Positions 56,867-64,000 of a stretch of DNA of 64,000 nt are shown in pieces. The position numbers were made by a program, and so were the translations under genes. The notes beneath the pieces are model-generated. The model ran no database searches. It saw only the letters and a list, made by a program, of their open reading frames with translations, and was not told the origin of the DNA. The first letter of the stretch is position 1. Every line of letters begins with the position of its first letter. The DNA is from UBA11986 sp963734955 (GTDB lineage: Bacteria; Bacteroidota; Ignavibacteria; UBA10030; UBA6906): contig CAVTJO010000008.1 in NCBI GenBank assembly GCA_963734955.1, positions 186,001 to 250,000 on the forward strand. Reading direction: 5' to 3'.

Positions 56867-57868
56867 ATGGCATCCCGCACATTTTTCTGCATTGATGCTC
56901 ACACCTGCGGAAACCCTGTGCGGGTTGTGACAGGTGGCGGCCCGAAACTCGAAGGCCGCAACATGAGCGAGCGGCGGCAGCATTTCCTCGCCGAGTATGA
57001 TTGGATCCGTACCGGATTGATGTTCGAACCGCGGGGACATGACATGATGTCCGGAAGCATTCTCTATCCTCCGACACGGGACGATACCGACATCGGCATT
57101 CTCTTCATCGAGACAAGTGGATGCCTCCCGATGTGCGGACATGGAACGATCGGAACTGTCACCGTGATGATCGAGCATGGGTTGGTGACGCCGAAGACTC
57201 CGGGTAAATTCCGACTCGAAGTCCCCGCCGGCGTCGTGGAAGCCTACTACACAATGGATGGCCCGCACGTCGAGTCGGTGAGGATTGTGAATGTTGCATC
57301 GTATCTCCACTCAACAGGATTGAAAGTGGAATGTCCCGGTTACGGTACGCTTGCAGCCGACGTTGCGTACGGAGGCAACTACTATGCGATCATCGACCCG
57401 CAGGAAAATTTCAAGAGTCTTGACGAGTTGTCGGCAGGTGACATTATCCGCCTCAGTCCGATTATCAGGACGAGGATGAATGAGCTGTACTCATTTGTCC
57501 ATCCGGAAAACAAGACAATCAACGGACTCAGTCACGTACAGTGGACCGGCGCACCAAAGAATCCTGGGGCGCATGCTCGCAACGCGGTATTCTACGGAGA
57601 CAAGGCAATTGATCGCTCCCCGTGTGGCACGGGGACGTCCGCTCGGATGGCGCAGTGGGCTGCCAAAGGCAAGCTGAAGGTCGGCGATGAGTTTGTGCAC
57701 GAGAGCATTATCGGCAGCCTGTTCCGCGGGCGGGTGGAGTCAGAAACAACTGTGGGAGACAAAAAAGGAATCATCCCGAGCATCGAAGGATGGGCGAGGG
57801 TTACCGGCTTCAATACAATTTTTATTGACGACAGGGATCCATACAAACACGGTTTTCAGGTGATCTAG
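56867..57868 (+). CDS. Proline racemase family, candidate 4-hydroxyproline 2-epimerase
   Basis: 333 residues from the ATG at 56867; the frame is open to 56837 inside the previous gene. Two catalytic cysteines are kept: C90 in LPMCGHGTIG and C253 in DRSPCGTGTSARMA. The pair defines racemases/epimerases, as opposed to the Thr-substituted dehydratases of this family. With the neighbours this points to trans-4-hydroxy-L-proline to cis-4-hydroxy-D-proline conversion; proline racemase activity is the alternative. No signal peptide. Lies between the dehydrogenase and DadA-like genes, close spaced. Confidence 0.82.
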   Translation: MASRTFFCIDAHTCGNPVRVVTGGGPKLEGRNMSERRQHFLAEYDWIRTGLMFEPRGHDMMSGSILYPPTRDDTDIGILFIETSGCLPMCGHGTIGTVTVMIEHGLVTPKTPGKFRLEVPAGVVEAYYTMDGPHVESVRIVNVASYLHSTGLKVECPGYGTLAADVAYGGNYYAIIDPQENFKSLDELSAGDIIRLSPIIRTRMNELYSFVHPENKTINGLSHVQWTGAPKNPGAHARNAVFYGDKAIDRSPCGTGTSARMAQWAAKGKLKVGDEFVHESIIGSLFRGRVESETTVGDKKGIIPSIEGWARVTGFNTIFIDDRDPYKHGFQVI

Positions 57869-57870
57869 CG

Positions 57871-59127
57871 ATGGAGAAGAACAGCAACGTTGTCATCATC
57901 GGCGGTGGAGCAATTGGGCTCTGTACCGCATATTATCTTCTCCGGCGCGGTATCAAGTCAACCGTCATTGACAAGGGAGAGATGGGACATGGTTCATCGT
58001 TGCACAATGCGGGGTATATATCTCCGAGCCACTTCGTTCCGCTTGCTGCACCGGGGATCATTTCGCAAGGTCTGAAGTGGATGCTCGATCCCGTAAGTCC
58101 ATTTTACGTCAAACCGAGGCTCAATTCCGAGTTTATCTCATGGGCCTGGAAGTTCCGGAAGTCGTGCACACATGAGAATGTGGAACGTGCGGCACCGTTG
58201 TTGCGCGACCTGAGCCACGCGAGCAGCTCACTCTTCGAAGAGATGGCGAAGCTTGATGGCATGAGCTTCGACTTCGTGAAGAAGGGATTGCTCATTCTCT
58301 TCCGAACCGAACGGGGCCGCGTTGCCCAGCTTGAAGAGGCAGAGCTGGCGCACAAGTTCGGGGTTGGAGCTCTCTTTCTGGAAAAATCGGATGTCCAGGG
58401 ACTTGTTCCCGAGATTGAAATCAAGGCCTCCGGTGGCTTGTACTTCCCCCATGATCGTCACATTACCCCGGCAAAGTTTGTCGGTCACCTCGCCCGATAT
58501 CTTGAGGTGAACGGGGTTCATTTGATGAAGGAGACCGAAGTACGCGGTTTTGTAACTTCAGGGAAAAAAGTTGTATCTGTCCAGACCTCCGTCGGGGAGA
58601 TCGCTGCTGATGAAATTGTTCTTGCCGGTGGAGCGTGGTCAGCGGGGATGGTCCGGAGCCTGGGTATCAAGCTTCCGGTGCAGGCGGGAAAGGGTTACAG
58701 CGTCACCATCCATCGTCTTGATCGGAAGCCATCGATCCCGATGATCTTTTCAGAAGCCAGGGTTGCGATTACACCAATGGGCGACACGATGCGGTTTGCG
58801 GGAACGATGGAGATCGCAGGTCTGGATCTCACGATTTCACAACGCCGGGTGGAAGCGATCCTCAATTCTGTCCCCAACTATATCGGCGGGTTCAGTCAGG
58901 AGGATTTCGGGGCCGGTGAAGTGTGGGCCGGATTGCGTCCGGTCAGTCCCGACGGGGTGCCGTTCATCGGCAGGTTCAAACGCTATCCAAATCTGATAGC
59001 TGCAACCGGTCATGCGATGATCGGCATAACCCTGGCGCCGGTCACGGGCAGCATTGTGGCAGATATGATCCGCGGTGAGCCACCTGTATTTGACATGAGA
59101 CTGCTTGACCCGGACAGGTTTGGCTAA
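57871..59127 (+). CDS. DadA-like FAD oxidoreductase, candidate D-hydroxyproline dehydrogenase
   Basis: 418 residues, starting two bases after the epimerase stop. FAD dinucleotide-binding motif VVIIGGGAIGLC at residues 7-18 with GxGxxG, then a SSLHNAGYISPSHFVPL loop, VLAGGAWSAGMVRSLG and a C-terminal GLRPVSPDGVPFIGRFKRYPNLIAATGHAMIG substrate/FAD segment. This is the D-amino-acid dehydrogenase small subunit fold. It would oxidise cis-4-hydroxy-D-proline to 1-pyrroline-4-hydroxy-2-carboxylate and pass electrons to the respiratory chain. D-proline or other D-amino acids cannot be excluded. Confidence 0.83.
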   Translation: MEKNSNVVIIGGGAIGLCTAYYLLRRGIKSTVIDKGEMGHGSSLHNAGYISPSHFVPLAAPGIISQGLKWMLDPVSPFYVKPRLNSEFISWAWKFRKSCTHENVERAAPLLRDLSHASSSLFEEMAKLDGMSFDFVKKGLLILFRTERGRVAQLEEAELAHKFGVGALFLEKSDVQGLVPEIEIKASGGLYFPHDRHITPAKFVGHLARYLEVNGVHLMKETEVRGFVTSGKKVVSVQTSVGEIAADEIVLAGGAWSAGMVRSLGIKLPVQAGKGYSVTIHRLDRKPSIPMIFSEARVAITPMGDTMRFAGTMEIAGLDLTISQRRVEAILNSVPNYIGGFSQEDFGAGEVWAGLRPVSPDGVPFIGRFKRYPNLIAATGHAMIGITLAPVTGSIVADMIRGEPPVFDMRLLDPDRFG

Positions 59128-59156
59128 CGAAACTCACGGTTCGACATTCCACGGTA

Positions 59157-59178
59157 GTGCCGACATTCCTGTCGGCAC
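59157..59178. repeat. Palindrome, first of two in the 219-base gap
   Basis: GTGCCGAC (59157-59164) and GTCGGCAC (59171-59178) form an 8-base perfect stem with a 6-base loop. The arms and a neighbour palindrome look like interspersed intergenic repeat elements. Confidence 0.6.
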
Positions 59179-59191
59179 AACAGAGAGGTGT

Positions 59192-59218
59192 GTGGGCAAG
59201 CAAGAATGCTTGCCCCAC
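59192..59218. repeat. Palindrome, second of two
   Basis: GTGGGCAAGCA and TGCTTGCCCCAC pair almost perfectly around AGAA; the left arm has one G fewer than the right has C. Located 13 bases from the first palindrome, between the DadA-like gene and the peptidase gene. Confidence 0.6.
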
Positions 59219-59346
59219 CAGTGGTGGGTATTGGTGTGGTGGACCGGACAGAACCCAATGTCATTTTGAACGAGGTGCTTCCCAACCCATGTGAGGAATC
59301 TGAATTTCATTGGTGGAAAGATCTTACCTAACGCACAGGAGGTTAC

Positions 59347-60531
59347 ATGCTTATCAAAGAAAAAGTCGCGCAGGCCATCAACATTCTCAAAGAATTCAAC
59401 ATAGACTGCTGGGTCACGTTCGTACGCGAGAGCAGCATCAACGGCGACCCGAGTCTCGACTATCTCATAACATCGGCGGTCACCTGGCATTCGGCGTTTA
59501 TTGTGACGTCGAAGGGGGACACGTTTGCCATTGTCGGGAAGTACGACAAGCAAGCCGTTGACGATCTGGGTGTGTACAAGACAGTCATCAGTCACATTAC
59601 CGGGCTCCGTGAGCCATTCCATGATGTGCTGAAAAAAATCAATCCAACGAAAATTGCGGTGAACTTCTCAAAAGACAGCGAGATTGCCGATGGCCTCACG
59701 CATGGGATGTATTTGACGCTGGTCGAGCTGCTTTCGGAAATAGGGATGCAGGACCGCCTGGTCTCGTCAGAAAAAGTCGTGTCCGCTCTGCGCCAGCGCA
59801 AAACAGAGACCGAGCTGAGCCTGATCAAGGAAGCGATCCGGGCGACACTCCAGATCTATGATGAGTCGTTCGGCTTCATCAAGCCGGGCAAAACCGAGGC
59901 CGAGGTTGCAGCATTCATTCGTTCAAGGATCGATGCGCGGAAGCTTGGCTACGCGTGGGATCCGTCAACCTGTCCATCCGTCTTCAGCGGTCCGGACACT
60001 GCCGAGGCACATTACGCGCCCACTCAGCGAAAAGTGCAGGAAGGTCATGTTCTGAACATGGACTTCGGCGTGAAGTACAACGCGTATTGCTCCGATCTAC
60101 AACGCACGGTGTACATATTGAAGAAGGGTGAAACCAAGGCCCCTCCCGAGGTGCAAAAGGGATTCGACACCATCGTGAAATCCATCGAGGAATCGCGCAA
60201 AGCGATGAAGCCGGGTGCATTGGGCAAGGATGTGGATGCCGTTTCGCGGAAGGTTCTCGCGGACAATGGATTCCAGGAATATCCCCACGCGCTTGGGCAC
60301 CAGGTTGGCCGATTTGCGCATGATGGCACTGCGCTTCTTGGTCCGGCGTGGGAGAAATACGGGGCAAAGCCCTTGCTTCCGCTGGAAGCAGGAATGGTAT
60401 TCACGCTGGAGCCGCGACTCACAGTGCCGGATCGCGGCATCGCAACGATCGAAGAAATGGTGGTCGTGACCGATACGGGGGCGGAGTACCTTTCGGCTCC
60501 ACAGAAGAACCTCGTGCTGATCCATTCGTGA
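59347..60531 (+). CDS. M24-family Xaa-Pro aminopeptidase/dipeptidase
   Basis: 394 residues; the ATG follows AGGAGG. The N-terminal creatinase-like domain (about 1-160) leads to the pita-bread fold with metal ligands D239 and D250 (DFGVKYNAYCSDLQRT), the histidine of YPHALGHQVGRFAHDG, and two glutamates (LEPRLTVPDRG and TIEEMVVVT). It releases the residue N-terminal to proline, or hydroxyproline, from peptides or dipeptides. Its position after the hydroxyproline genes suggests that it feeds them. The 219-base gap carries two palindromes. No signal peptide, so cytoplasmic. Confidence 0.88.
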   Translation: MLIKEKVAQAINILKEFNIDCWVTFVRESSINGDPSLDYLITSAVTWHSAFIVTSKGDTFAIVGKYDKQAVDDLGVYKTVISHITGLREPFHDVLKKINPTKIAVNFSKDSEIADGLTHGMYLTLVELLSEIGMQDRLVSSEKVVSALRQRKTETELSLIKEAIRATLQIYDESFGFIKPGKTEAEVAAFIRSRIDARKLGYAWDPSTCPSVFSGPDTAEAHYAPTQRKVQEGHVLNMDFGVKYNAYCSDLQRTVYILKKGETKAPPEVQKGFDTIVKSIEESRKAMKPGALGKDVDAVSRKVLADNGFQEYPHALGHQVGRFAHDGTALLGPAWEKYGAKPLLPLEAGMVFTLEPRLTVPDRGIATIEEMVVVTDTGAEYLSAPQKNLVLIHS

Positions 60532-60685
60532 TATGGAGAGGGCGGGACTGAATGCGGGGCCCTTTCCCTCGACCCTTGGGCAGATTGGTTCTTAGATGGT
60601 GTTTGAACTGCGAAGACTCATTTGTTTGTCTTTTCATCGAGCATTCCTTCCTCGCACATACTAAGGGGAGCAGTACGCGCAGTCC

Positions 60686-61471
60686 ATGTTGACCCTCACG
60701 AAGATCAACATCTACCCCATCAAATCCTGCAAAGGCATTGCTCTGCAAAGTGCGATGCTTGAAGATCGAGGTCTCAGGTTTGATCGGCGCTGGATGATCG
60801 TGAACGACCACAACAGACTGATGACCCAACGGGACATGCCGCAGCTTTCTCTCGTCGCGGTTGAACTTCGGTCCGACCATCTCCTCGTAACAGCCCCCCG
60901 AATGGATCAGCTGCATGTTCCAATGGTGATGACAAATGCAGAGGTTCGTTCCGTCGTCGTTTGGGATGATACAGTATCGGCGTTGGATGGTGGCAACGAC
61001 GCTGCCAAGTGGTTCAGTCGATACCTTGGAGCGACGGCACGGCTTGTGTACATGCCCGACACTGCGGATAGAGTTGCCTCAAGAGGCGGATTCACAAGCC
61101 AGGTGAGTTTCGCAGATGCCTACCCATTGCTCCTCATCTCGGAAGCTTCGCTCGACGATCTGAACAGGCGCCTTGATGATCCACTGCCGATGAACCGGTT
61201 CCGGCCGAATCTCGTTGTCCGGGGATGTGAGCCGTTTGCCGAGGATTCATGGGACAATTTCATGATCGGTGACGTTCTGATGCATGGCGTCAAACAATGC
61301 GGACGGTGTGCAACCACCACCGTGAACCAATCCACTGGCGAGAAGGGAAAGGAACCGCTGAAGACCCTTGCAACATATCGTGAACGTGACGGCAATGTAA
61401 TGTTTGGCGTGAACCTGATCCATGCGGAAAAGGGGGAGCTTCGGGTCGGCAACAACGTGACAATCCTGTAG
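60686..61471 (+). CDS. MOSC domain protein (YcbX-like)
   Basis: 261 residues. An N-terminal beta-barrel (LTKINIYPIKSCKGIALQSAMLEDRGLRFDRRWMIV) is followed by the MOSC domain (MNRFRPNLVVRGCEPFAEDSWDNFMIGDVLMHGVKQCGRCATTTVNQ). The Q-C-x-R-C stretch carries the cysteine that binds the molybdenum cofactor sulfur. YcbX-type proteins carry Moco and reduce N-hydroxylated compounds with a flavin reductase partner, or act in Moco-sulfur transfer. Preceded by AGGGGAG-like sequence. Function among its neighbours is unclear; no Moco genes are here. Confidence 0.86.
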   Translation: MLTLTKINIYPIKSCKGIALQSAMLEDRGLRFDRRWMIVNDHNRLMTQRDMPQLSLVAVELRSDHLLVTAPRMDQLHVPMVMTNAEVRSVVVWDDTVSALDGGNDAAKWFSRYLGATARLVYMPDTADRVASRGGFTSQVSFADAYPLLLISEASLDDLNRRLDDPLPMNRFRPNLVVRGCEPFAEDSWDNFMIGDVLMHGVKQCGRCATTTVNQSTGEKGKEPLKTLATYRERDGNVMFGVNLIHAEKGELRVGNNVTIL

Positions 61472-61501
61472 TGACCATCCAAATCAAATCCACCCATTAA
61501 C

Positions 61502-64000
61502 ATGAAGAGATATACGCTTCGCCTTCTGGCATATATGCCCTTCCTCGTTGCTGCCAATCTGGTCCTTCTTGTTCGGCCAGTCTCTGCACAGAAGAAGGTG
61601 CTCACATTCACCGACATCATGAAGTTCAGGCAGATCGAATCCCCGGTCATCTCGGATGATGGCAAGTGGGTTTCGTATGTTCTTCAGCCTGACCGTGGCG
61701 ATGGCGAGGCGCGGATTCACTCGCTGGAGTCGGGGAAGGTGTACGCCATCCCGAGAGGAACGAAACCGGTGTTCTCGAAGAATGCCCGTTGGGTTGTGAT
61801 GGGCGCGAAACCAACGGCGGTGGAGATCGAGAGAAAGGAAAAAGACAAGGATGCCCCGAAGCCGGGGATGGTTCTCGTGAATACCGGCACGGGGGATACA
61901 GTTCAGGTTTCTGACGTCCAATCGTTCTCATTCTCTGAAGATTCCCGGTGGCTGGTGTACTCAAAGGCAAAGGTCGATAAGAAACCAGATTCTCCACGTC
62001 AATCCGATGCCGGTAAAGACACATCACAATCCAAACTGAAAAAGAAGAAGGAAAATGCTGGAACGGATTTGATCCTTCGTGAATTGGCAAGCGGGAAGGA
62101 AACAAGGATCGCGTTTGTTGTGTCATACGCAATCGACAGTACCTCGCACTTTCTTGCCTATGTAGTTGCAGACACAGTGGGAGGGACCAACGGGGTGTAT
62201 CTGCGCGACCTTCATCAGAACGGTCAACCAGAGCGCCCTGTGCTCACTCGGGAGAACGGGACATTCACACATCTCACCTGGTCGAACGCCAACGGTAAGC
62301 TTGCATTCGTGGGTGCGACAATGGATGACAAGGAGAAACCGGGTCCTGCTTCACTGTGGCTGTTGGATCCTCGCGAGCAAAATCCGACCGAGATCGTTAC
62401 GTCGGATTCAGCCCCGGTAGGATGGACACTTCCATCGAAGAATGACCTCGCATGGTCAAAAGACGGGATGCAATTATTTTTTGGTTTTAGACCTCTCAAC
62501 CAATCGGACAAGAAACCTGAAGAGGCGAAGGATACCACCATCGATGTGTTTGACATCGACGTAGTCTTGAAGAAGCGGGGAGTGGATGTGTGGGGGTGGA
62601 ATGATCCGCGTATCATTCCGAACCAAAAGAAGCGATGGAAGGACGTCAAGGACCAAACATATCGGGCGGTCTATCATCTCGACACAAGGAAGGTGGTATC
62701 TCTTGCCAACCTTGACTTGCCGTATGTTGATGTTCCTGAGAATCGGGATGTCGCTCTTGGTCGATCCAACGTTCCATATCTGAAGGAGCTTACCTGGGAC
62801 GGTGACTTCGATGACGTATATCTCGTTGACTTGAAGAGCGGAGCGCGAACGAAAATAGTATCCCGCCTGGGAGGTCCTGCGTATCTTTCTCCGTCCGGAG
62901 CATTTGTGCTCTACTATGAGAACAAGAACTGGTTCTTATACAGTGCTATAGATAATTCAACTCGCAATCTGACTGCTTCTCTTGCGGTTGCATTCTATGA
63001 TGAGGAAGACGACACCCCCGATCCGCCTTCCGCGTATGGTTTCGGTGGTTGGGTTGATAAGGACCGTTCCGTGCTTTTGTATGACCGGTATGATATCTGG
63101 GAAATCCCCACGGGATTAGGACAGGTGCAGAATGTCACTGACGGGGTTGGTCGCAGGAATGAGTTAACCTTCAGAATCCAGCGGCTCGACCCGGACCAGA
63201 GGTTCTTCAAGTTCGGAGAGCGGTTGCTACTGAGCGCATATCACAACAAGAAGAAGTTCACGGGGCTGTACGCGACCACGCTTGGAACCCCGGGTGTCGA
63301 GAAGCTTGCTGAAGAGCCGAAACGCTTCACGGTTCTGTCAAAGGCGAAGAGCTCGGACAGGATCATCTACACACGGGAAAGCTACACGGAGTTCCCCGAT
63401 GTGTGGATAAGCGATGCCGATTTCAAATCCCGGCGAAAAATTACTGATGCGAATCCACAGGTATCGGAGTTTGCGTGGGGAACGGCCGAGCTGGTCGAGT
63501 GGAACAGTCTGGACGGCGTACCATTGCAGGGGGTGCTTATCAAACCGGGGAACTATGAGGTTGGCAAGCGCTATCCGGTGCTTGTGTACTATTACGAGCT
63601 TTCCTCCCAGCGTTTGTACGACTTCAATGAAGTGGTGATCAACCACCGTCCGTGTTTTCCCTTCTATGCCAGCAATGGCTACGCAATTTTTCTTCCGGAT
63701 GTCCGGTTTGAAATCGGGAGCCCCGGCTTTTCTGCCACGAAGTGCGTTGTTCCCGGGGTGCAGAAGTTGATCGATATGGGCGTCGCAGATCCCAAGGCAA
63801 TTGCGCTACACGGACATTCATGGAGCGGATACGAGACGGCATTCATGGTTACCCAGACGAACATCTTCGCCGCGGCAATTGCCGGAGCTCCTGTAGCAAA
63901 CATGACCAGCGCGTACAGCGGCATCAGGCTTGAAAGCGGTCTTGCCCGCCAGTTTCAGTATGAAGAAGAGCAAAGCCGGATTGGCGGAAGCCTGTGGCAG
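61502..64000 (+). CDS. Secreted S9 family (prolyl-oligopeptidase-like) peptidase, 3' end outside window
   Basis: Open from the ATG at 61502 to the window edge: 833 codons, no stop. Signal peptide about 1-32 (KRYTLRLLAYMPFLVAANLVLLV...SAQ). The long N-terminal part is a beta-propeller-type domain with WD40-like (WSNANGKLAFVG, WGTAELVEWNSLDGVPLQGVLI) blades. The alpha/beta-hydrolase domain has LPDVRFEIGSPGFSATKC and the nucleophile elbow ALHGHSWSGYET, with S773 as catalytic serine; position 775 is Ser where many have Gly. The Asp and His of the triad lie beyond the edge. Cleaves after proline or broad residues in peptides outside the cytoplasm. It starts 31 bases after the MOSC gene. Confidence 0.87.
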   Translation, partial: MKRYTLRLLAYMPFLVAANLVLLVRPVSAQKKVLTFTDIMKFRQIESPVISDDGKWVSYVLQPDRGDGEARIHSLESGKVYAIPRGTKPVFSKNARWVVMGAKPTAVEIERKEKDKDAPKPGMVLVNTGTGDTVQVSDVQSFSFSEDSRWLVYSKAKVDKKPDSPRQSDAGKDTSQSKLKKKKENAGTDLILRELASGKETRIAFVVSYAIDSTSHFLAYVVADTVGGTNGVYLRDLHQNGQPERPVLTRENGTFTHLTWSNANGKLAFVGATMDDKEKPGPASLWLLDPREQNPTEIVTSDSAPVGWTLPSKNDLAWSKDGMQLFFGFRPLNQSDKKPEEAKDTTIDVFDIDVVLKKRGVDVWGWNDPRIIPNQKKRWKDVKDQTYRAVYHLDTRKVVSLANLDLPYVDVPENRDVALGRSNVPYLKELTWDGDFDDVYLVDLKSGARTKIVSRLGGPAYLSPSGAFVLYYENKNWFLYSAIDNSTRNLTASLAVAFYDEEDDTPDPPSAYGFGGWVDKDRSVLLYDRYDIWEIPTGLGQVQNVTDGVGRRNELTFRIQRLDPDQRFFKFGERLLLSAYHNKKKFTGLYATTLGTPGVEKLAEEPKRFTVLSKAKSSDRIIYTRESYTEFPDVWISDADFKSRRKITDANPQVSEFAWGTAELVEWNSLDGVPLQGVLIKPGNYEVGKRYPVLVYYYELSSQRLYDFNEVVINHRPCFPFYASNGYAIFLPDVRFEIGSPGFSATKCVVPGVQKLIDMGVADPKAIALHGHSWSGYETAFMVTQTNIFAAAIAGAPVANMTSAYSGIRLESGLARQFQYEEEQSRIGGSLWQ

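Overview
The window looks like a chromosomal segment of an uncultured member of the Bacteroidota/Chlorobi/Ignavibacteria group. The evidence is the repeated secreted proteins ending in the NYPNPFNP-type type IX secretion sorting domain, TonB-dependent receptors, a BtuG-like surface lipoprotein and a class II (B12-dependent) ribonucleotide reductase. No rRNA, tRNA, CRISPR array, transposase or prophage gene was recognised. Coding density is high and most genes are on the + strand.

Layout. 0-2 kb: the 3' part of a large PIG-L-type deacetylase. 2.3-10.4 kb: four tandem secreted Asp-box/beta-propeller-like proteins, in two pairs of paralogues, each with a type IX sorting domain. 10.6-14.4 kb: an NHL-repeat protein, ssb, and a membrane glycosyltransferase-like protein fused to TPRs (- strand). 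14.4-18.1 kb: a cobalamin riboswitch with its own terminator, then btuB and a BtuG-like lipoprotein. 18.2-24.1 kb: a SAM methyltransferase, a small membrane protein and the very large helicase Lhr (last two - strand). 24.2-30.5 kb: an atypical aquaporin-family channel, a membrane-fusion protein with two MacB/FtsX-type permeases but no ATPase, a glycine-zipper secreted protein and a TlpA-like thioredoxin. 30.7-38.2 kb: a second glycosyltransferase-TPR fusion (- strand), a huge repetitive extracellular protein and a TonB-dependent receptor. 39-42.4 kb: nrdJ (- strand) and a small lipoprotein. 42.6-49.1 kb: an acyl-CoA synthetase and nuoABCDEF. 49.4-54.4 kb: L,D-transpeptidase, dut, AI-2E/PerM-type transporter, rsmI and a TPR protein. 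54.5-60.5 kb: a five-gene cluster whose families match the whole trans-4-hydroxyproline catabolic route to 2-oxoglutarate plus an Xaa-Pro peptidase. 60.7-64 kb: a MOSC protein and an S9 peptidase cut by the window edge.

How the genes work together. Cobalamin supply (riboswitch-controlled btuB plus BtuG-like) sits about 25 kb from a cobalamin-consuming enzyme (nrdJ). Peptidases (M24 and S9) flank enzymes for hydroxyproline, which suggests use of collagen- or cell-wall-like peptides. nuoABCDEF give the NADH-input and connecting part of complex I; the membrane arm and nuoG must be elsewhere.

Two sequence-level patterns stand out. First, several genes that should be whole are broken by frameshifts, and most (BNR3, BNR4, the methyltransferase, the large repetitive protein, nuoF twice) are repaired by deleting one base from a G/C run. 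This argues for consensus errors rather than true pseudogenes. Second, at least a dozen gene starts are preceded by TTGNNN, 16-17 bases, then TATATT or a close variant, so a recurring sigma-70-like promoter can be read by eye.
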